From the NCBI GenBank assembly GCA_907165275.2, contig OU015655.1, positions 14,148,501-14,212,500 of the forward strand: a stretch of DNA of 64,000 bases, written 5' to 3'. Below are positions 23,144 through 36,250 of this stretch, piece by piece; the first letter of the stretch is position 1; each line of letters starts with the position of its first letter. The notes beneath the pieces are model-generated. The model saw only the letters and a list, made by a program, of their open reading frames with translations, was not told the DNA's origin and searched no databases. The position numbers and the translations under genes were made by a program. The DNA is from Zygaena filipendulae (lineage: Eukaryota > Arthropoda > Insecta > Lepidoptera > Zygaenidae).

Positions 23144-26100
23144 TTACAGACGGTATTTGGCAGCGCGAAGAATCGGGTACTTGTCACCAGTGCAGAGACC
23201 ACGGAAATCGTCCATGGAAAGATCGACGATGGCAACTCCACCAAGGTTCTTAGATCTGGAAATAATAGAAATAGCTGACGGTCAAAAGGTGAAAAGAGAA
23301 ATCATAGAGGCATCCAGAGACATTCTATGTAATATTGGAGGCATCTTTGTTAACGGATAATATTAAAAAAGGTCTGTCGGAAAGAGAATAAGAAGCCATT
23401 GGGGTCTAAAAGCGTTTATGGAAATGAATAAGTTTTGCTTCAAATTTCTCCCAAAGATTTTCGAGATATTATACCTTCAATAAAAGAAATCTTACAACTT
23501 TACTTGTGCCCCACAAGTAAAGTTGAGTATTTATAACTTGCGGAGCTTAAAACAAAAGAATAACAAAGATTTCTTCTAAGCAAAACAAGTTATTACAATA
23601 CAAAGCAAAAACATGAAAACAAAACATATCTGTTGGGTTTATGGTCTTGAGGAAAACCACTTATTTAGAGGATTTATGAATTTAATAGAAAAATATGTAT
23701 TGAAACGTACAATATTGAAAGCTTAATAAAAGAAGATCAATTTAGGAATGACATATACTTTAAAAAATGGAACAAAAATGTTCAAAGAGATTTTAATGCG
23801 AATCATCGCAAACAATATCCAAAATGATCATGAAACAAAATACAGATACGACCGAGTTATAGCAACTTACTTTACTACACAACAACCGAGATTACTAAAA
23901 CAAACAATATTTCAAGCAATTATCGTGCCGATTATTTTAAGTATGATGATTCAATTCAATTAAGATGTAAAACTGTACCGGACGTACCTAATCCTGACAG
24001 CTAAGTTTCATTTTAATTTATCTTTTTCAAGTTAGATACTAGTTGTAAGAGGTATGGGGAATTAAAATCAGCGGTATCGATGAGTCCCATTTCCTTTCTG
24101 CCGAACCTAATATATTATTATACCATTCTGTACCAAAAACTTTGTAACTCGTGCTGGTGAATAAAAATTTGTTTTATTTTATTCATTTATTTTATTGATG
24201 ATAGAGTTTGGCTAACGTTTGGCCGAACTTGAACGAGAGTTAAGACCTAAAGAAATACAAAAACAAATATGTGATAATTTACGCTTTGCTTCTATCGTTA
24301 AAAAATAGCGCGATTGGCTTGCTGAGCTAAGTAACAATTAACTCAGATACAAAATATGTTAAAAAATAAATATATATACAATCTATATATTATAAGCACT
24401 TACTTGACATATGCGGCTTTTTGTCCAGCCGTGTCTGGGTCTTCGTAGCTCACCCAAAGACCATCGTCATTGTCAGTTGGAAGGCGGAACGCGTATGTGC
24501 CTGTAGTAAAGAAGAAATATAAAGAATATAATACTTTGAATGTACCTAATAGTCATTAACTAAAGAAAAACGCGTTGCAGCAGCCAAACATGGTGCATGA
24601 AATGGGTTCAAGACACAAGCTGTGCTACTAATAAACTAAATAATATGAAAAACGTCCCAATAAACATACAGACTGACTCCTTACGAGGGAAATTGTTTTG
24701 ACTAGATAAAATTAGCTACAACAACTTAGCCATTAATTTTTGCCCTGAGAGTCAAACTCGTAACATATTTAATTTGCTGCACCCACAAAGCTGGTCAATA
24801 GAAGTAGGAACCAAAATTAATGCATCAATATTATAATTGCTGAAGACTTGAAAGTGCACAAACTAAAGAGTAGAGTTTCGTAAAATACATAATAAGGTTT
24901 ATATTAACCAACACGTTTAAATAATAAGGTTAACCATCACCATGCGTGATAACCATACATAAATAAATACAGTATATAATGTTTATTCAAAAGCTGAGAA
25001 GCAATCTAATGTCAAGTACCAACCAAATATCAATGTCATATCGGGATCCTTGTATAAGCCCATATTTTCTGAAATTCAAACGCAACCACTAATTTCCGAA
25101 AGCTTATAGGCACAAACATACGTCGAGATGTAAAAAAGCTATGGTTTCAGCAACGGTAGCTAATATGTAGTACAAAGAAGTGTTACAAAATATTGTTTAG
25201 TGAAGCCAAAAACAGCTTAGTTTGAGTCACGACCGTTAGGCTCCAAGGAAGTACAGAAGAGAGGAAAGCGACTTTAATGAAATAAAGTAATAACTTACCG
25301 AAACGTTTGCTTGGGTCGGTGACCTTCCTCAGATGGGGCTGGAGACCTTTCTGGTGGTTGGGGTTGATGAGTTTGGCGCAAACCTCAGGGTAGCTTAAGA
25401 TACCGTCGGTTTTGGTGTAGGGTCCTGTGGAAATTGCCATCAGAAAAATTAGGAACAATGGAAGCGTGGTCAATATTTCGAAAATATGCTAGTTAGTTAG
25501 CTTGAAACTGCATTTGCAATTTGGCATTCATATCATATCTATGTATAATATACAACGTGTTAATGAATTAACTGAAAACCTGATACACCAATAATATGAT
25601 TAAAATATATTTTATGTCAAAAAAATGTATACTTTAAAAGTTATTCAACATTAGTTTGGAGGTGAGCTATCTACGAAATTCCAAGCGCTCTGCCCGCGCC
25701 TACCGGTTCGAATTTTTTTGCTGCGGGCGGTGTACGCACCAGATATTGTATTATAAATAATTTAAAAATGAAAAAATATAACCTATATTAAAACATAGTG
25801 CGATCGATTCGTTAGTCGATTCTGAGCAAACTACTTTCTAGTTTTCAGTTAATTGATTAACACGTTGTATATATTCTTTTTATCTTTGATAAAGCTAGGC
25901 CTTTAATCACAGCCGACCTGATGCTATATGACCGTGTGATCAAAGATTGTAAGCATGTTTAGTCTGGAATAGAAACTGGCTTTCCAGTGACGCAACGTTA
26001 GATGCTTGGCGACAGATTTTCAACATGAAGGTAGCTTTGATAGCTAGCCAACCGGACACTAAAGAGTGCCCTACCACCATGCTAATATGTAAATTGTTTT

Positions 26101-29100
26101 CCTTCACCGACAGCTTAATGCAAGCTTGCTTATTGTTGTAGTTTGAACCTATGCGTTGCGGTGTGTGATGCGCACGACCACTGAGCTATTATATCTACTA
26201 AAGTTTTTATGTAGGTAAGTCTTATATTTTAAGTTTATCATGGTCAAATTCTCAATTCACTAACCAGCTTCACCAGCACCATCGGTGTGGATTGGAGGAA
26301 CTCCAGAGATTTCACTGTCGGAATCCAGCTTCCATGTGCGAGCGTACGTTGGGATACCAAGAACGAGTTTGGTGCTTGGAGCACCAGCTGATAGCCTGAA
26401 AATAATTACATATTATGTAATCCTCTCTAATATTTATACCCTAAAATTCTGCATGCTACACTCAAAATATTTATTTATTATTCTTTTTATTTTCCATGAT
26501 GCTCCTCCACAGACGTTTCCTCATTGTTGAGGATCGTGACTTCTCCTAATGAATCTGAAACCGACACTTCTATGTTGCCAATTTGTTTTGTTACGCTTTT
26601 ACCCGTTAACTACCTACTCAACCGACCATACTTTGATTTTCACGTCACTTTAATCCTTGTTTGATTGTCACGCTTTAACTACTCAACCGATCATCATGAA
26701 ATGTTGCATGCACGTTATCAAGGGTATAACAGAAAAGGACAAAGGATAAGTACTTTTTATCCCGGAATTCCTGCAGGAACTCCAGAATGAACGCAGGGAA
26801 CAGTTAAGGAAGAAATAGTTTAAAACGGTATTGCTAAAACATACCAGTAGGATACGGCAGCATCGATGTTTTGGCGTTCATTGCGGTTTTGGGGGGTGTA
26901 CGTGGGTGCTGTGTAGTCAGCCTCCTTGGGGTTGCGCTCAGGGGTGTAGTAGTCGAACGCGTCCAAGTTGACGATGTCCACGAGATTGATGATGGATGGC
27001 ACGTCGAAGTAAACTGTGTAATTAAAAGAAAAAATTAACACAAATACCTTCTTTGTTGTCACTATTACAGAACAGATAGGAGGAACATTAACAGAGTTTA
27101 GTATAAAAACAAATGAACAAAAGGTTGACTGGTAGAGAATGCCTCAGGCATTAAGTCCACCTTTTGTACGATGATGTGCATTAAAGTTCTTTAAATAAAT
27201 AAATAAACAATAGTGTCGCCGGGTGATTTTCGCACACATACATATTATACATTCAACAAGCACAAAAACATTCGTTTACGTAACGAAATTGGTTACGTTT
27301 TTTCTTCGTCGCTGTTTTTAAAAATGCCAAGTTTTGGAAATATTGTGGAAAATATGCTTGGGAGCTTGCTAACTGTCTTTCGCAAAATTTAGAGCAGTTG
27401 CTCTAACTTCCTATGCAATTTTAGCGCGCCTGCGCCGCCTACATGGCCTCTCAATTTAAACATTAGTTTCTCTGTGGTCATTTTTACTATTGTATTATTA
27501 CTATTGTACAACACTGGCTGTGCCCCGCAGATTTACCCGCGTTAATTTGAGATATCCCGCGTAAATCCCGCGGGAACACCGAAATTCGGGGACCATCTGG
27601 TATACCTATGTCGGTAGCAATGACCCGTTGTTTAGTGCTTCTTCAAAAACATCTTACTTGAAGCGTTCACGTTGGGCAGAACTGTGACGGCTAGCTGCCA
27701 GTTAGGTTTCAGGTTCATAGCAGCCCTCAACTCCCTGACGAGTGCGGTGAAACCTTCGCGGTGCTCCGTCTCCTTGTCATCGACGGGGGTTGTGCCGAAG
27801 GTCTTTTTGAAGCCGTGCCATAACGAACCTGCGGGAAAATTATCATTAATATCTACCTCAAATCTCACAAAACTCAAAAGGCGATGATAGATGAAGAGAA
27901 ACATGACACAAAAACAAAAAGATTTCGCAAATGTTAGTCTATTTGTCTGACGACGCTCCCCGGAACTGCTGAACGAATTTTCATGGGGTTCAAGTAGATT
28001 AAACTTAGCTTTGGAGCAATTCACAAACACGTGGGTTAGTTTAATCGAATTGTGTTTTGTTTTTTAAGATATACGCAGATATCTTACTCAAAGTACTACG
28101 GATCTTCTTGGGCTTGACCCTAGGGAACTGCCATGCGAGGTCGATGCCATCGAAGCCGTGCTGTTCAGCTCCAAGGACGGCAGAGTTGACGAAGGCAGTA
28201 CGTGCTTGTGAGGATTCCAACTAAAAATAAAACGTAGATATATCACGTTCAAACAATAAAGAATTCATTTTTATTCCTTTCAATCTTTACTATTAAATTA
28301 TTTTCTTATTTAGTTAGTGTTTATTTTCAAAAAATATTAGACATTTAAAATATGTAAAATATTTAGGGGGCGAATTGAACTTTGAGGAACGCATCACTGC
28401 TAGTCGAAACAAAACGTGAAATCACTTTAGTCGCGTTCTCTGATTTACCGGCGTCGATAACAAACACTGAACGTGCCATGTGACGTCTTTCAAGGCCCGC
28501 AAAATATATAGATATGGCTGCGTTCAAACAGATGAGATTTTATTGATGTTTTATATGTTATTTTTTAGTATCTCCAAGATATTTATATTTTTTACTAAAA
28601 AATGCATTCGTATGGGAATATACTAACTTTTTTTTTATTAAATTCGCGTTCTAGACAGGAAATGTTTATATAGTTTACTATAGCTGCCCCCCGCGGTTTC
28701 ACCCACGGTAATTTCAGAGTTCCTGCGGAAATTCCAGGATAAACTTTAGATAGAAACCTTCCTCATTAATCACTCTATCTATTGATGAAAACCACATAAA
28801 AATCCGTTCAGTAGTTTTTGAGTTTATCGCGAACAGACAGCGGAAGCGACTACATTTTATTAGTAAAGATAAACAATGTAAAAATTAGAATGTGCGTGTT
28901 AAATCAATGTGCAAATGTCACGTAGAAAATAACATACCTAGTCATGAGACTAAATACAAGTTACACCTACTTATATAAAGAAATTTAAGCACGTATGTAG
29001 GTATATGTAGTGTACGTACATTGGTGTAGGTAAGCTAAATCAAAAAATGTGTTGACTATGCGTATGCCTTTCTTATAAGCTAATTATAAACATGTTCTAT

Positions 29101-32100
29101 AAGTTTATATTGCGCTTTTCGTTTGCTTCTGAAAAGTTATTAACATAATTAATTAATATCTATTAATGCTTGCAAATTATCACACGACCCAAACTGAGTA
29201 CATGTGCTACATTACCTGACAACACATAATATGACAATAGGGATGTGGACTACCTACTTTTGAAAATCAAAATTTTAATTAGTCCGTCAGTTAGAAATTA
29301 AAAAAACAATAGATACGTATCTTTTGCTTTTTCAAATAAATTAAAATATACTGAGATAAAGCGCATTAAAGTTTGGGGTGAGGGGGTCGTGACGTCACTA
29401 ACCGTTAAAACCGCCATACAAACTGTCCGAATAGTGACGTCACGCGAAATTTGACTACAGTAGGGGAGCACGAATTTTTTCGCTATCGTCTAGTCGATAT
29501 CGTCGTAATGTCAAAGCGTTTTTTTGTATGGAAAATGAACGACACTGGATAGATGGCGCTGTTCATTTTCCATACAAAAAACATGCTCGATATCGACTAG
29601 ACGAGAGCGACAAAATTCGTGCTCCCCCTAGAATCGATCATCATCAATTTCGCGCACACGTCGTCAGGGGTATAAAAAGGACATAGAGTACTTTTTAACA
29701 AGAATCCCGCGGGAATTCAACTTAATTAATGACTCTCCCGCGGTTTTACTTGCGATAATTACGAAGTTCCCGTGGGAATTTCGGGACAAAAATACCCTAT
29801 GCCACTCAGGACTACTGTAGCTGCATATAAGTGAAAGAATTTTCAAAATTGGTTCCGTAGATCCAAGGATTACCCCCTATCACAAACTCACAATTTACAA
29901 ACTCACAAACTTTATAATATTAGTATAGAACAGAGGTTCCCATACTTTTTTTTCTCATAGACCACTTTAAACATTTTGCTGGATCTGGTGGACCCCCTGC
30001 AGCTATTACATTTACTAACTTACTTCCGAAACCCGAAAAAAGTATATGCCTATGGCAATCTGTGTTGTGGCTATTTTTCAATCAACTATGAGTTAAAAGT
30101 TTTCGAAAAAAGGTGAGAATTTATATTGCTTTGATTATGCTGTGATTAAAGCGTCTTCATCCAACAGTTGAATTCCTACTTTACTTTTTTATATTCTAAG
30201 ATTGACTCACAGTACAAGAAACCAATAAGCTCCCACTTCGGAGTGGTAAAAAGTAAAAATAAATATTTTCTTTATTGTAACTATTCAAACACAAAAATTA
30301 CTACACTTTTAATTATTCATAGGAGAAGTCAAGTCGGGTCACCTAATACATTTTTATAGACCCCCGATAACAAGTTGTGGACCACCATTTTTTTCCACGC
30401 AAGCGTAGACCCCTGTCGGGCTACCGTGGATCCCTGGGGGTCCACTAGGACCACTTTGGGAATCAATGGTATAGAAGTATAGACTGGAACTAGTAAAGAG
30501 AAATAGCTGCTATCATATGTATTAACCAAGTATAAACATTACATTTTTTTGTAATATTGACAACTTTCACGAGATGTATGTATCAGCTCACCAAATGATT
30601 GTATTTCTCTACTTCCTCCGTGTCTGCATCCCCGCCGACAGACAGCAGCACCTTGAGTCCCGGGTATTTGGACTTGAAGTTGGTGATGGTCCTGTAGTTC
30701 TGGTGGGCGCGGTCCACGTCCAGGTTCTCGTTGAGGGGCACCATCTTGAAGGTGTCGGGTTGGATGCCGGCGTACCCGTACAAGAGGTGAGTGCAAAACG
30801 ACAGCGCTGGGTCCAAGTCATTTGGCAGCATGCGCGCTTGGGCTAGATGGAAAAAACGTTTGGTTTATCAATAATAATAAATAATTGGTTGCAAATCTCT
30901 CCTCGTCTAATCATTGGTGATCGGATTGACGTAGTACTCGTAGTAGGTCACCACTATTCAAAGGGTCCAGGTTGGATTCCCGGTGGGGGTGGACTTTGTG
31001 TACCTTATGTAATAGTTATGTGTGGTATACCACGTGTTGCCATGTAGTGTGTTTCCATAACACAAACAGTGTAGGAGCAAGTAGATCTGTGTGTTGCGAA
31101 GTGGATTATTATATTTATTACTAGCTGTGCCCCGCGGTTTCACCCGCGGTAATTTCGGAGTTCCCGTGGGAATTCCGGGATAAAAAGTACCCAATGTCCT
31201 TCTTTGTACCCATCACAACGTGCATGCCAAATTTCATCCAAATCCGTTCAGCCGTTTTTGCGTGATTGAGTAAATGTATGCGAGGGTAAGAGCTCGAAAG
31301 CTCATTTTCATCCAACTTGCTTCAAATTTATCGTCACTGCTCACTGCTCAGCTCCTATGTCTCATAGCGTTATGTTATATAGCCTTTAACCTGCCCTGGT
31401 GTATGGACTACAATCGTACCACAATCGTACAATCGTAATATGGACTAAAATAGATTATTCGCAGTTGCAGTTTTAAATATGGCGGAATAATATAATCGAA
31501 CCTATCATTCAACGTCGTGTTTTGGTCAAATTATAAGAAAAAAAATCAAAAGTTAAATAAGTGATAACCTGTTTATTTGGCATAAAACCAAAACGATCAG
31601 TACCTTTCCTATAATATATAGGTATACCTAATGTTATTAAATACTCGTACGTTAACATTAGTCTATCTTTCTAAGCAAAGTGGGTCATCAGATTATTGTA
31701 GTTAGGTACACTTCTCTTTTCGTCTTTCAATTTACCCAAATTTTATTTGGGCTTACGTAAATCACTTTTGTATTCATTTGCTAAGTTAAAAGCGCTGAGT
31801 TTACTCAAGTTTATCCATCAACTATAGTAGTAATTACTCTGCTGATTAGGTCGAAAAAAGCGGTAATTTTTGTAAAGCATTAGTAATAGTCAATTAAAGC
31901 AATTTACATTTTATTGTAATAACGATTATAGCCAGTTTTTTACCTACTTTTCTACAGTGTAGGCATTTATTTAGATAATTTTGATAGTTATGCAATAGTA
32001 CAGTCGTAGGTAACTTTCTTGGAAACGAATAATGATATATCTAACCAATCAGAGGTCACGGACGTTATTTATTATATGATATATTGGTAGCTATTATTAC

Positions 32101-35100
32101 AAGCATTACTCAAGGTGCTAGACTCTAGTGAACCGAAGTCATTGGTTCTTGTTTGTGACTCTGTCATTAGATTTTTATTTCATGTAAACGAAAATAAAAT
32201 AAAATTATTTTATTTCAAACCCGAAGAGCTTATGTTCATTGATTTTTTTTTATACATGTAGATATAGAGTTCCCTAACCACTAAATTTGTTTTTATATTT
32301 TCATATATAACGTTATTATTAATACTGTCTTTAAGGTGGAGGGACATGACAAAGATATAAGGATTAAGTTTTTGTAATTCGGCTATGGAATTATATAAAC
32401 TGAAAACAATCAAATTGTTTCTTTTTACAGTCTAGACTCTGGTTCACGGGCAATGGGCATCCAAACAGTGGTATGCCCTGTTTTGGGACTATAATGTCTC
32501 AAAACATATATCACTAAATGTCTCCTCTGTTGGTGAAAACCGCATACTCTGGACTCACTCTACGTATTGGTGAGAACCGCATACAAATCCGTTCAGTAGT
32601 TTTTGTGTTTATCGCGAACAGACAGACGACTATGTTTTTATATAAGAATCTACACTACCTCCTTTGCTATAGGAGGATAAAAAAAACACAGTTTTTGGAT
32701 TTATATATTAACTGCCAGCTGTATACAAAACCCTTTCACTGCTTTTTTGCACAAAATATCCTTAATTTTAGCCCAAAAACCTTCCAAAAACCGACCAAAG
32801 TTTCATCGCAATACCAACAGTATACCTACTTACGAAGAAATTAACCTTTCAAAACATTATGTTGTTAGCTAGTCCTCAATACACTTAGGTAAGCAGCCGA
32901 CCAATGGCAGCCGCTTGCTGCCCACGCTCGTAACCTAAGTTGATTTTATCAACCGATTGTGAAATGACGTAATGCCCAGTGTCATGGATTATAACAAGCA
33001 AGCACACGGCATTCACAAACTCCTTGTGTATGCCAGCATACTAACTACATATACATCTCTTTGTGTATGCAAGCAAACTCTACATCACTTTTTCCTTAAT
33101 GCATGACCAACCTATCGCATGAATAAAAAATTTAAATCCCTTAAATAGATATCTAAGCAGTCTAAAGAATCTGAGTACTCAGAAGAAGTAGAATCAGCAA
33201 AATTAATTTGTTTTTGTATATTATAGTAATAATAATAATAATAATCCACATCACAACACAAAGATCTACTTGATCCCACACTAAGCTATTATTAGCTTAT
33301 GTCGTGGAAACCAAGCAAACGTGGTAGGTATATACTACATAAAATTACATATATATTATACTATAGATATATAAACACACCCAGAATGGAAAATGGAACC
33401 CTGTGTTCATCACACAAAGTCCACTCCCACCGGGAATCGAACCCGGAACCCCTTGATTAGCGGGCAGGCATGGTGAACTCTGCGTCAATCGGGTCGTCAA
33501 ATATTACCTACTTAACAATTTTCCAAGAAGAAATTTCAAAAGACTAGGTTACAATAAATACTTAATACATTTGCATTATGATATCGGCCAACGTTAACCA
33601 ACCGCTAAACCAGTTTTTTTTTCTAGATCTTATGCAATAGGTTGTTTACTTGTTATTTTATGTATATAGATTGAAAACTTCCAAGAAATGTCAGAATGTT
33701 GGCGATATGCTTTATCAACTCTCTTATGGATCGTTTGACCTGGCTGGCCTCAGATTGTATCGATATTTACCTACGTCCATCCTTACTATTATATTATGTA
33801 CTAGCTGACCCGCGCGGTTACACCCGCGATAATTTCGAAGTTCCCGCGGAATTGTTCCATACAAACTTTGCAACCCCTTTTCATCCCCGTAGGCGAAGAA
33901 TTTCAAAAAATCCTTTCTTATCGGATGCCTACGTCATACAAAGAACACACCCTCCAAATTTCAGGTTTCTACGATCAGCGGTTTCGGCTGTGCGTTGATC
34001 CATCAGTCATTCAGGACAAAGGATTTTATATGTATAGATTTATAAATACGAATGTGCGTCTACTTGTTTCTTTGTTACGCTTTCACGTCTTAACTACTCA
34101 ACCGATCGTAACAAAATTTTGGCATACGCGTTTTCAGGGGTACAGAAGAGGGTATAGGATACTTCTGATCCCGAAATTCACGCGGGAACTCCGAAATTAA
34201 CGCGGGTGAAACCGCGAGAAATAGCATTGTTACTAATAATACAATTTAATAGGTAAATAATCATTAGTTTCAGTTCAAAGTACACTTTACATAATATTTT
34301 TAAACTTTATCAAAAAAGTGAACCGTAACTGTTTTCAAAATTCAGAAAGATAAAGAAATTGAGGAATGAAGGGTCTATCAGTAAGTAGGATTTGGGAGTC
34401 TCAGGGATATAATAGGTAAAGTTTGTAAGTTATGATGTAGACTCTACAATGTAGAGAGTAATCTCAAGAGTTACTGAATCGATTCTAAAAATTATTTCAT
34501 TGATAGAAAGCTTTATTATCCCTGAGTAATATCCTATTTAGAGTTCCTGTGGTAATCCCAAAATTCGCGCGGTTTAAACCGAGCTAATGGACAGTCGCTT
34601 CCCGCTGTCTGTCCCTATGTATGTGCTTAGATCTTTAAAACTACGCAACGGATCTTCATGCGGTTTTCACCGACAGATAGAGTGATCCATGAGGAAGGTT
34701 TATATTTATATTTTATCCTGGAATTCCCGCGGGAACTCTGAAATTATCGCTGGTGAAACCGCGGGGGACAGCTAGTTTGCAATAAATTGGACATAGATAA
34801 GCAATAGTGTGTTAACCCACACTGGAGAAATTTTGAGTAAATCGTGTTTTAAAAGTAGGAGCGCCATTTTGTATCAACATTTTTTATTTTCTATATTTAG
34901 TTACATATTTAAGCAATGTAATAAGGTAAACACATAATTAAAAAATGTTCCCTAACTCTCAATAAATCGTTCTGAATCAATAACTTAATTTTGTGGGTTA
35001 ACATGTTATTGCTTATCTGCGTCCAATTATAGAGCTACGTACCTAATGTGTATTTATTCAAAAATTTTACTTTTAAATTTAAAATAAAATAGGTAAGTTT

Positions 35101-35962
35101 ATTGCTTATTGTTATTGCTAAACATCACACGACCTTGTAGGTTACCTATAAATTATGTCTAAGTATTCGTGTTTACCTCCTATGTGACCACGAGCCGGCC
35201 TCCAAAATATTACCTCCACTTACATTCTCATTTATTTTTTTGCTCATTGTAGATAAAAATTATGTTCGTTTGTACGAACGACGTTTTTTCTCCACGTTTA
35301 TAACACGTTGAGAAAAAAAAATATAATATATTATAAAAAATTGTAGGCAATATTGCCGACACGGTAGGTACACTTTAGAAATGCGTGCGAAAAATGAATT
35401 GGCGGAAAAATAGTGAACCGAATGCATTTGTAATTTTTCTATATTTATAAAAATGTTTTGTTAATAGGAACGTTTTAACTGATAGGCGCAAAATATTGTT
35501 ACTGAAGTTTCTAAAAAAAAAAACTACCAAAAAATTACAAAATATTCTTTAAAAACTTGGATTATAAAACTAGTGTGATTTTATAGCTTTTGCAAATTTC
35601 TGAAATGAACGCTGCTTGAACTTTAGTAGAATTTAAAAGCATTGTTGTAGCTAGGTATTGTTCTTACCTATGTGACTAACATTTATATTACTGCCAAGAT
35701 ATAACACCTAGGTACTTACATGGATATTGCAAGGACCTACATATCTACATCAAAGACATTAGTTTTTTATAAATTACATACCTAGCTTATAAAATATAGA
35801 CATTAGTAATAATAAACAACGCACAGCTTTTAAAAATAAAAAAAATAACTCACATTCCCTCACGAAGCTTTTGCTGTCATAATAACAGAGGACTTTGCCG
35901 GGTGTGGGCGGGCCGGCAGCGACGGCGGCCACCAGCAAAGCAAAGGTTACCAGGATCTTCAT
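23144..35962 (-). CDS. Idgf: Imaginal disc growth factor (chitinase-like, GH18 fold)
   Basis: Nine coding exons, all phase-consistent: 35854-35962, 30592-30842, 28088-28220, 27658-27828, 26845-27013, 26265-26395, 25299-25424, 24404-24500, 23144-23255; 1299 nt, 432 residues plus stop, the usual IDGF size. The N terminus MKILVTFALLVAAVAA is a signal peptide, followed by KVLCYYDSKSFVRE. Exon 2 has the GH18 strand LLSVGGDADTEE, and exon 3 has FDGIDLAWQFP. Active chitinases have DxDWEYP there, so the catalytic Glu is Gln and the second Asp is Ala: a non-hydrolytic secreted growth factor of the IDGF group. Later landmarks are FDYYTPERNPKEADY (exon 5), LVLGIPTYARTWKL (exon 6) and GGVAIVDLSMDDFRG (exon 9). 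Intron 1 is 5 kb and full of repeats. The gene ends about 580 bp from the 5' end of ATPsynB on the same strand. Established family role: haemolymph growth factor cooperating with insulin in imaginal cell growth. Confidence 0.96.
25552..25867 (+). mobile_element. MITE with ACAACGTGTTAATG ends, copy 2 (IDGF intron)
   Basis: Full-length copy in the IDGF intron between exons 25299-25424 and 26265-26395, in the opposite orientation to copy 1. Confidence 0.78.
25925..26195 (-). mobile_element. Second tRNA-derived SINE family, diverged copy in IDGF intron
   Basis: Shares AGATGCTTGGCGACAGATTT, the TAGCTAGCCAACCGGACACT block and CCTTCACCGACAGCTTAATG with 15105-15447. Ends near the IDGF exon at 26265. 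Confidence 0.65.
27121..27210 (+). repeat. Retroelement 3' end, IDGF intron copy
   Basis: GGTTGACTGGTAGAGAATGC through AAATAAATAAATAAAC. Same family as 12790-12912. Confidence 0.6.
28681..28872 (-). mobile_element. Helitron-like short element, reverse, IDGF intron 2
   Basis: TAGCTGCCCCCCGCGGTTTC terminus through AGCGACTACATTTTATTAGT; relative of 41212 and 34585. Confidence 0.55.
29240..29452 (+). mobile_element. MITE with paired TGACGTCA motifs, truncated copy
   Basis: The first two thirds of the family, including both octamers, then an abrupt switch to another MITE at about 29457. Lies in IDGF intron 2. Confidence 0.75.
29457..29629. mobile_element. Palindromic MITE, second copy, in IDGF intron 2
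   Basis: Same family as 57838-58007, with near-perfect terminal inversion. It sits exactly where the CRE-motif MITE copy starting at 29240 is cut off, so it inserted into or replaced that element's second half. Confidence 0.75.
29931..30468. mobile_element. hAT-type non-autonomous element in IDGF intron 2
   Basis: Ends CAGAGGTTCCCATACT and the inverse of CATTGATTCCCAAAGT. A perfect 8-bp target duplication GTATAGAA is at 29923-29930 and 30469-30476. 538 bp, no transposase. It inserted beside the 5' end of a Helitron-like piece. The 8-bp duplication is diagnostic of hAT-type insertion. Confidence 0.82.
30916..31112 (+). mobile_element. tRNA-derived SINE, diverged copy in IDGF intron 1
   Basis: Diverged head (GATCGGATTGACGTAGTAC; GGTTGGATTCCCGG) and the conserved tail GAGCAAGTAGATCTGTGTGT. 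It starts about 75 bp upstream of the acceptor of IDGF exon 2. Confidence 0.65.
31121..31277 (-). mobile_element. Helitron-like short element, reverse, IDGF intron 1
   Basis: CTAGCTGTGCCCCGCGGTTT terminus directly adjoining the tail of the diverged SINE at 30916. Inside is CCAAATCCGTTCAGCCGTTT; a near copy is at 17865-18080. Confidence 0.6.
31320..33225. other. IDGF intron 1, unannotated part
   Basis: AT-rich. The only recognisable element is a Helitron-like fragment around 32540-32640. The rest shows nothing I can name. Confidence 0.5.
33230..33498 (-). mobile_element. tRNA-derived SINE, reverse copy in IDGF intron 1
   Basis: Full-length minus-strand copy. The tail ATAATAATAATCC is at the left and the tRNA head (reverse of GACCCGATTGACGCAG) at the right. 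Confidence 0.77.
33801..34020 (-). mobile_element. Helitron-like element, reverse, IDGF intron 1
   Basis: CTAGCTGACCCGCGCGGTTA terminus. The body (CCCTTTTCATCCCC through CTCCAAATTTCAGG) reappears in opposite orientation at 63780-63950 at the right end of the window. Confidence 0.55.
34585..34775 (+). mobile_element. Helitron-like short element in IDGF intron 1
   Basis: Contains TCTTTAAAACTACGCAACGG, a GAGGAAGGTTTATA block and the terminal GGTGAAACCGCGGGGGACAG with CTAG at 34772-34775. Reverse relatives are at 28681-28872 and 41212-41395. Confidence 0.6.
34785..35030 (+). mobile_element. MITE of the AGATAAGCAATA family, copy 4 (IDGF intron 1)
   Basis: Full-length copy with both terminal repeats, starting 10 bases after the CTAG end of a Helitron-like element. 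Confidence 0.8.
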
Positions 35963-36250
35963 TGCAGACGTGTGTCCACTGCGTGCTCTGAACAGTGAAT
36001 GAGGTCTGCCGACAGCGTCTCTTGGCTCTCTCTGATCGCCGGCCGAGATAAGGCGGTGTACAGAGGCAATGACTAAGCGACAAGCAGAAGCGGCTGACTA
36101 ACCACCCGCTGTAACTTACCTATGAGGTGTTGGATTCTATGCGAATTGAAAAATTTTGAAACAATAAAGCATTCTCTATGATTGCTTTCTTTTTTTTATC
36201 GATGTATTTATAACTTGATGACTGACGTCACAAAAGTAGAGCAGCCAACT
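35963..36250 (-). promoter_or_regulatory. IDGF upstream / 5' UTR region
   Basis: The 150 bases before the ATG are distinctly GC-richer than the surroundings, fitting a 5' UTR. A TATAAATA sequence lies at about 36204-36213 on the minus strand, roughly 245 bases upstream of the ATG, a possible but unproven TATA box. Confidence 0.35.

Noticed and set aside
23256..23990. Short plus-strand frames inside the last IDGF intron
   Set aside because: No domain and no splice support; they overlap intron sequence of a gene on the other strand.
33868..34200. 110-codon frame and its counterpart at 63704-63985
   Set aside because: Both are translations of the same Helitron-like repeat in opposite orientation.
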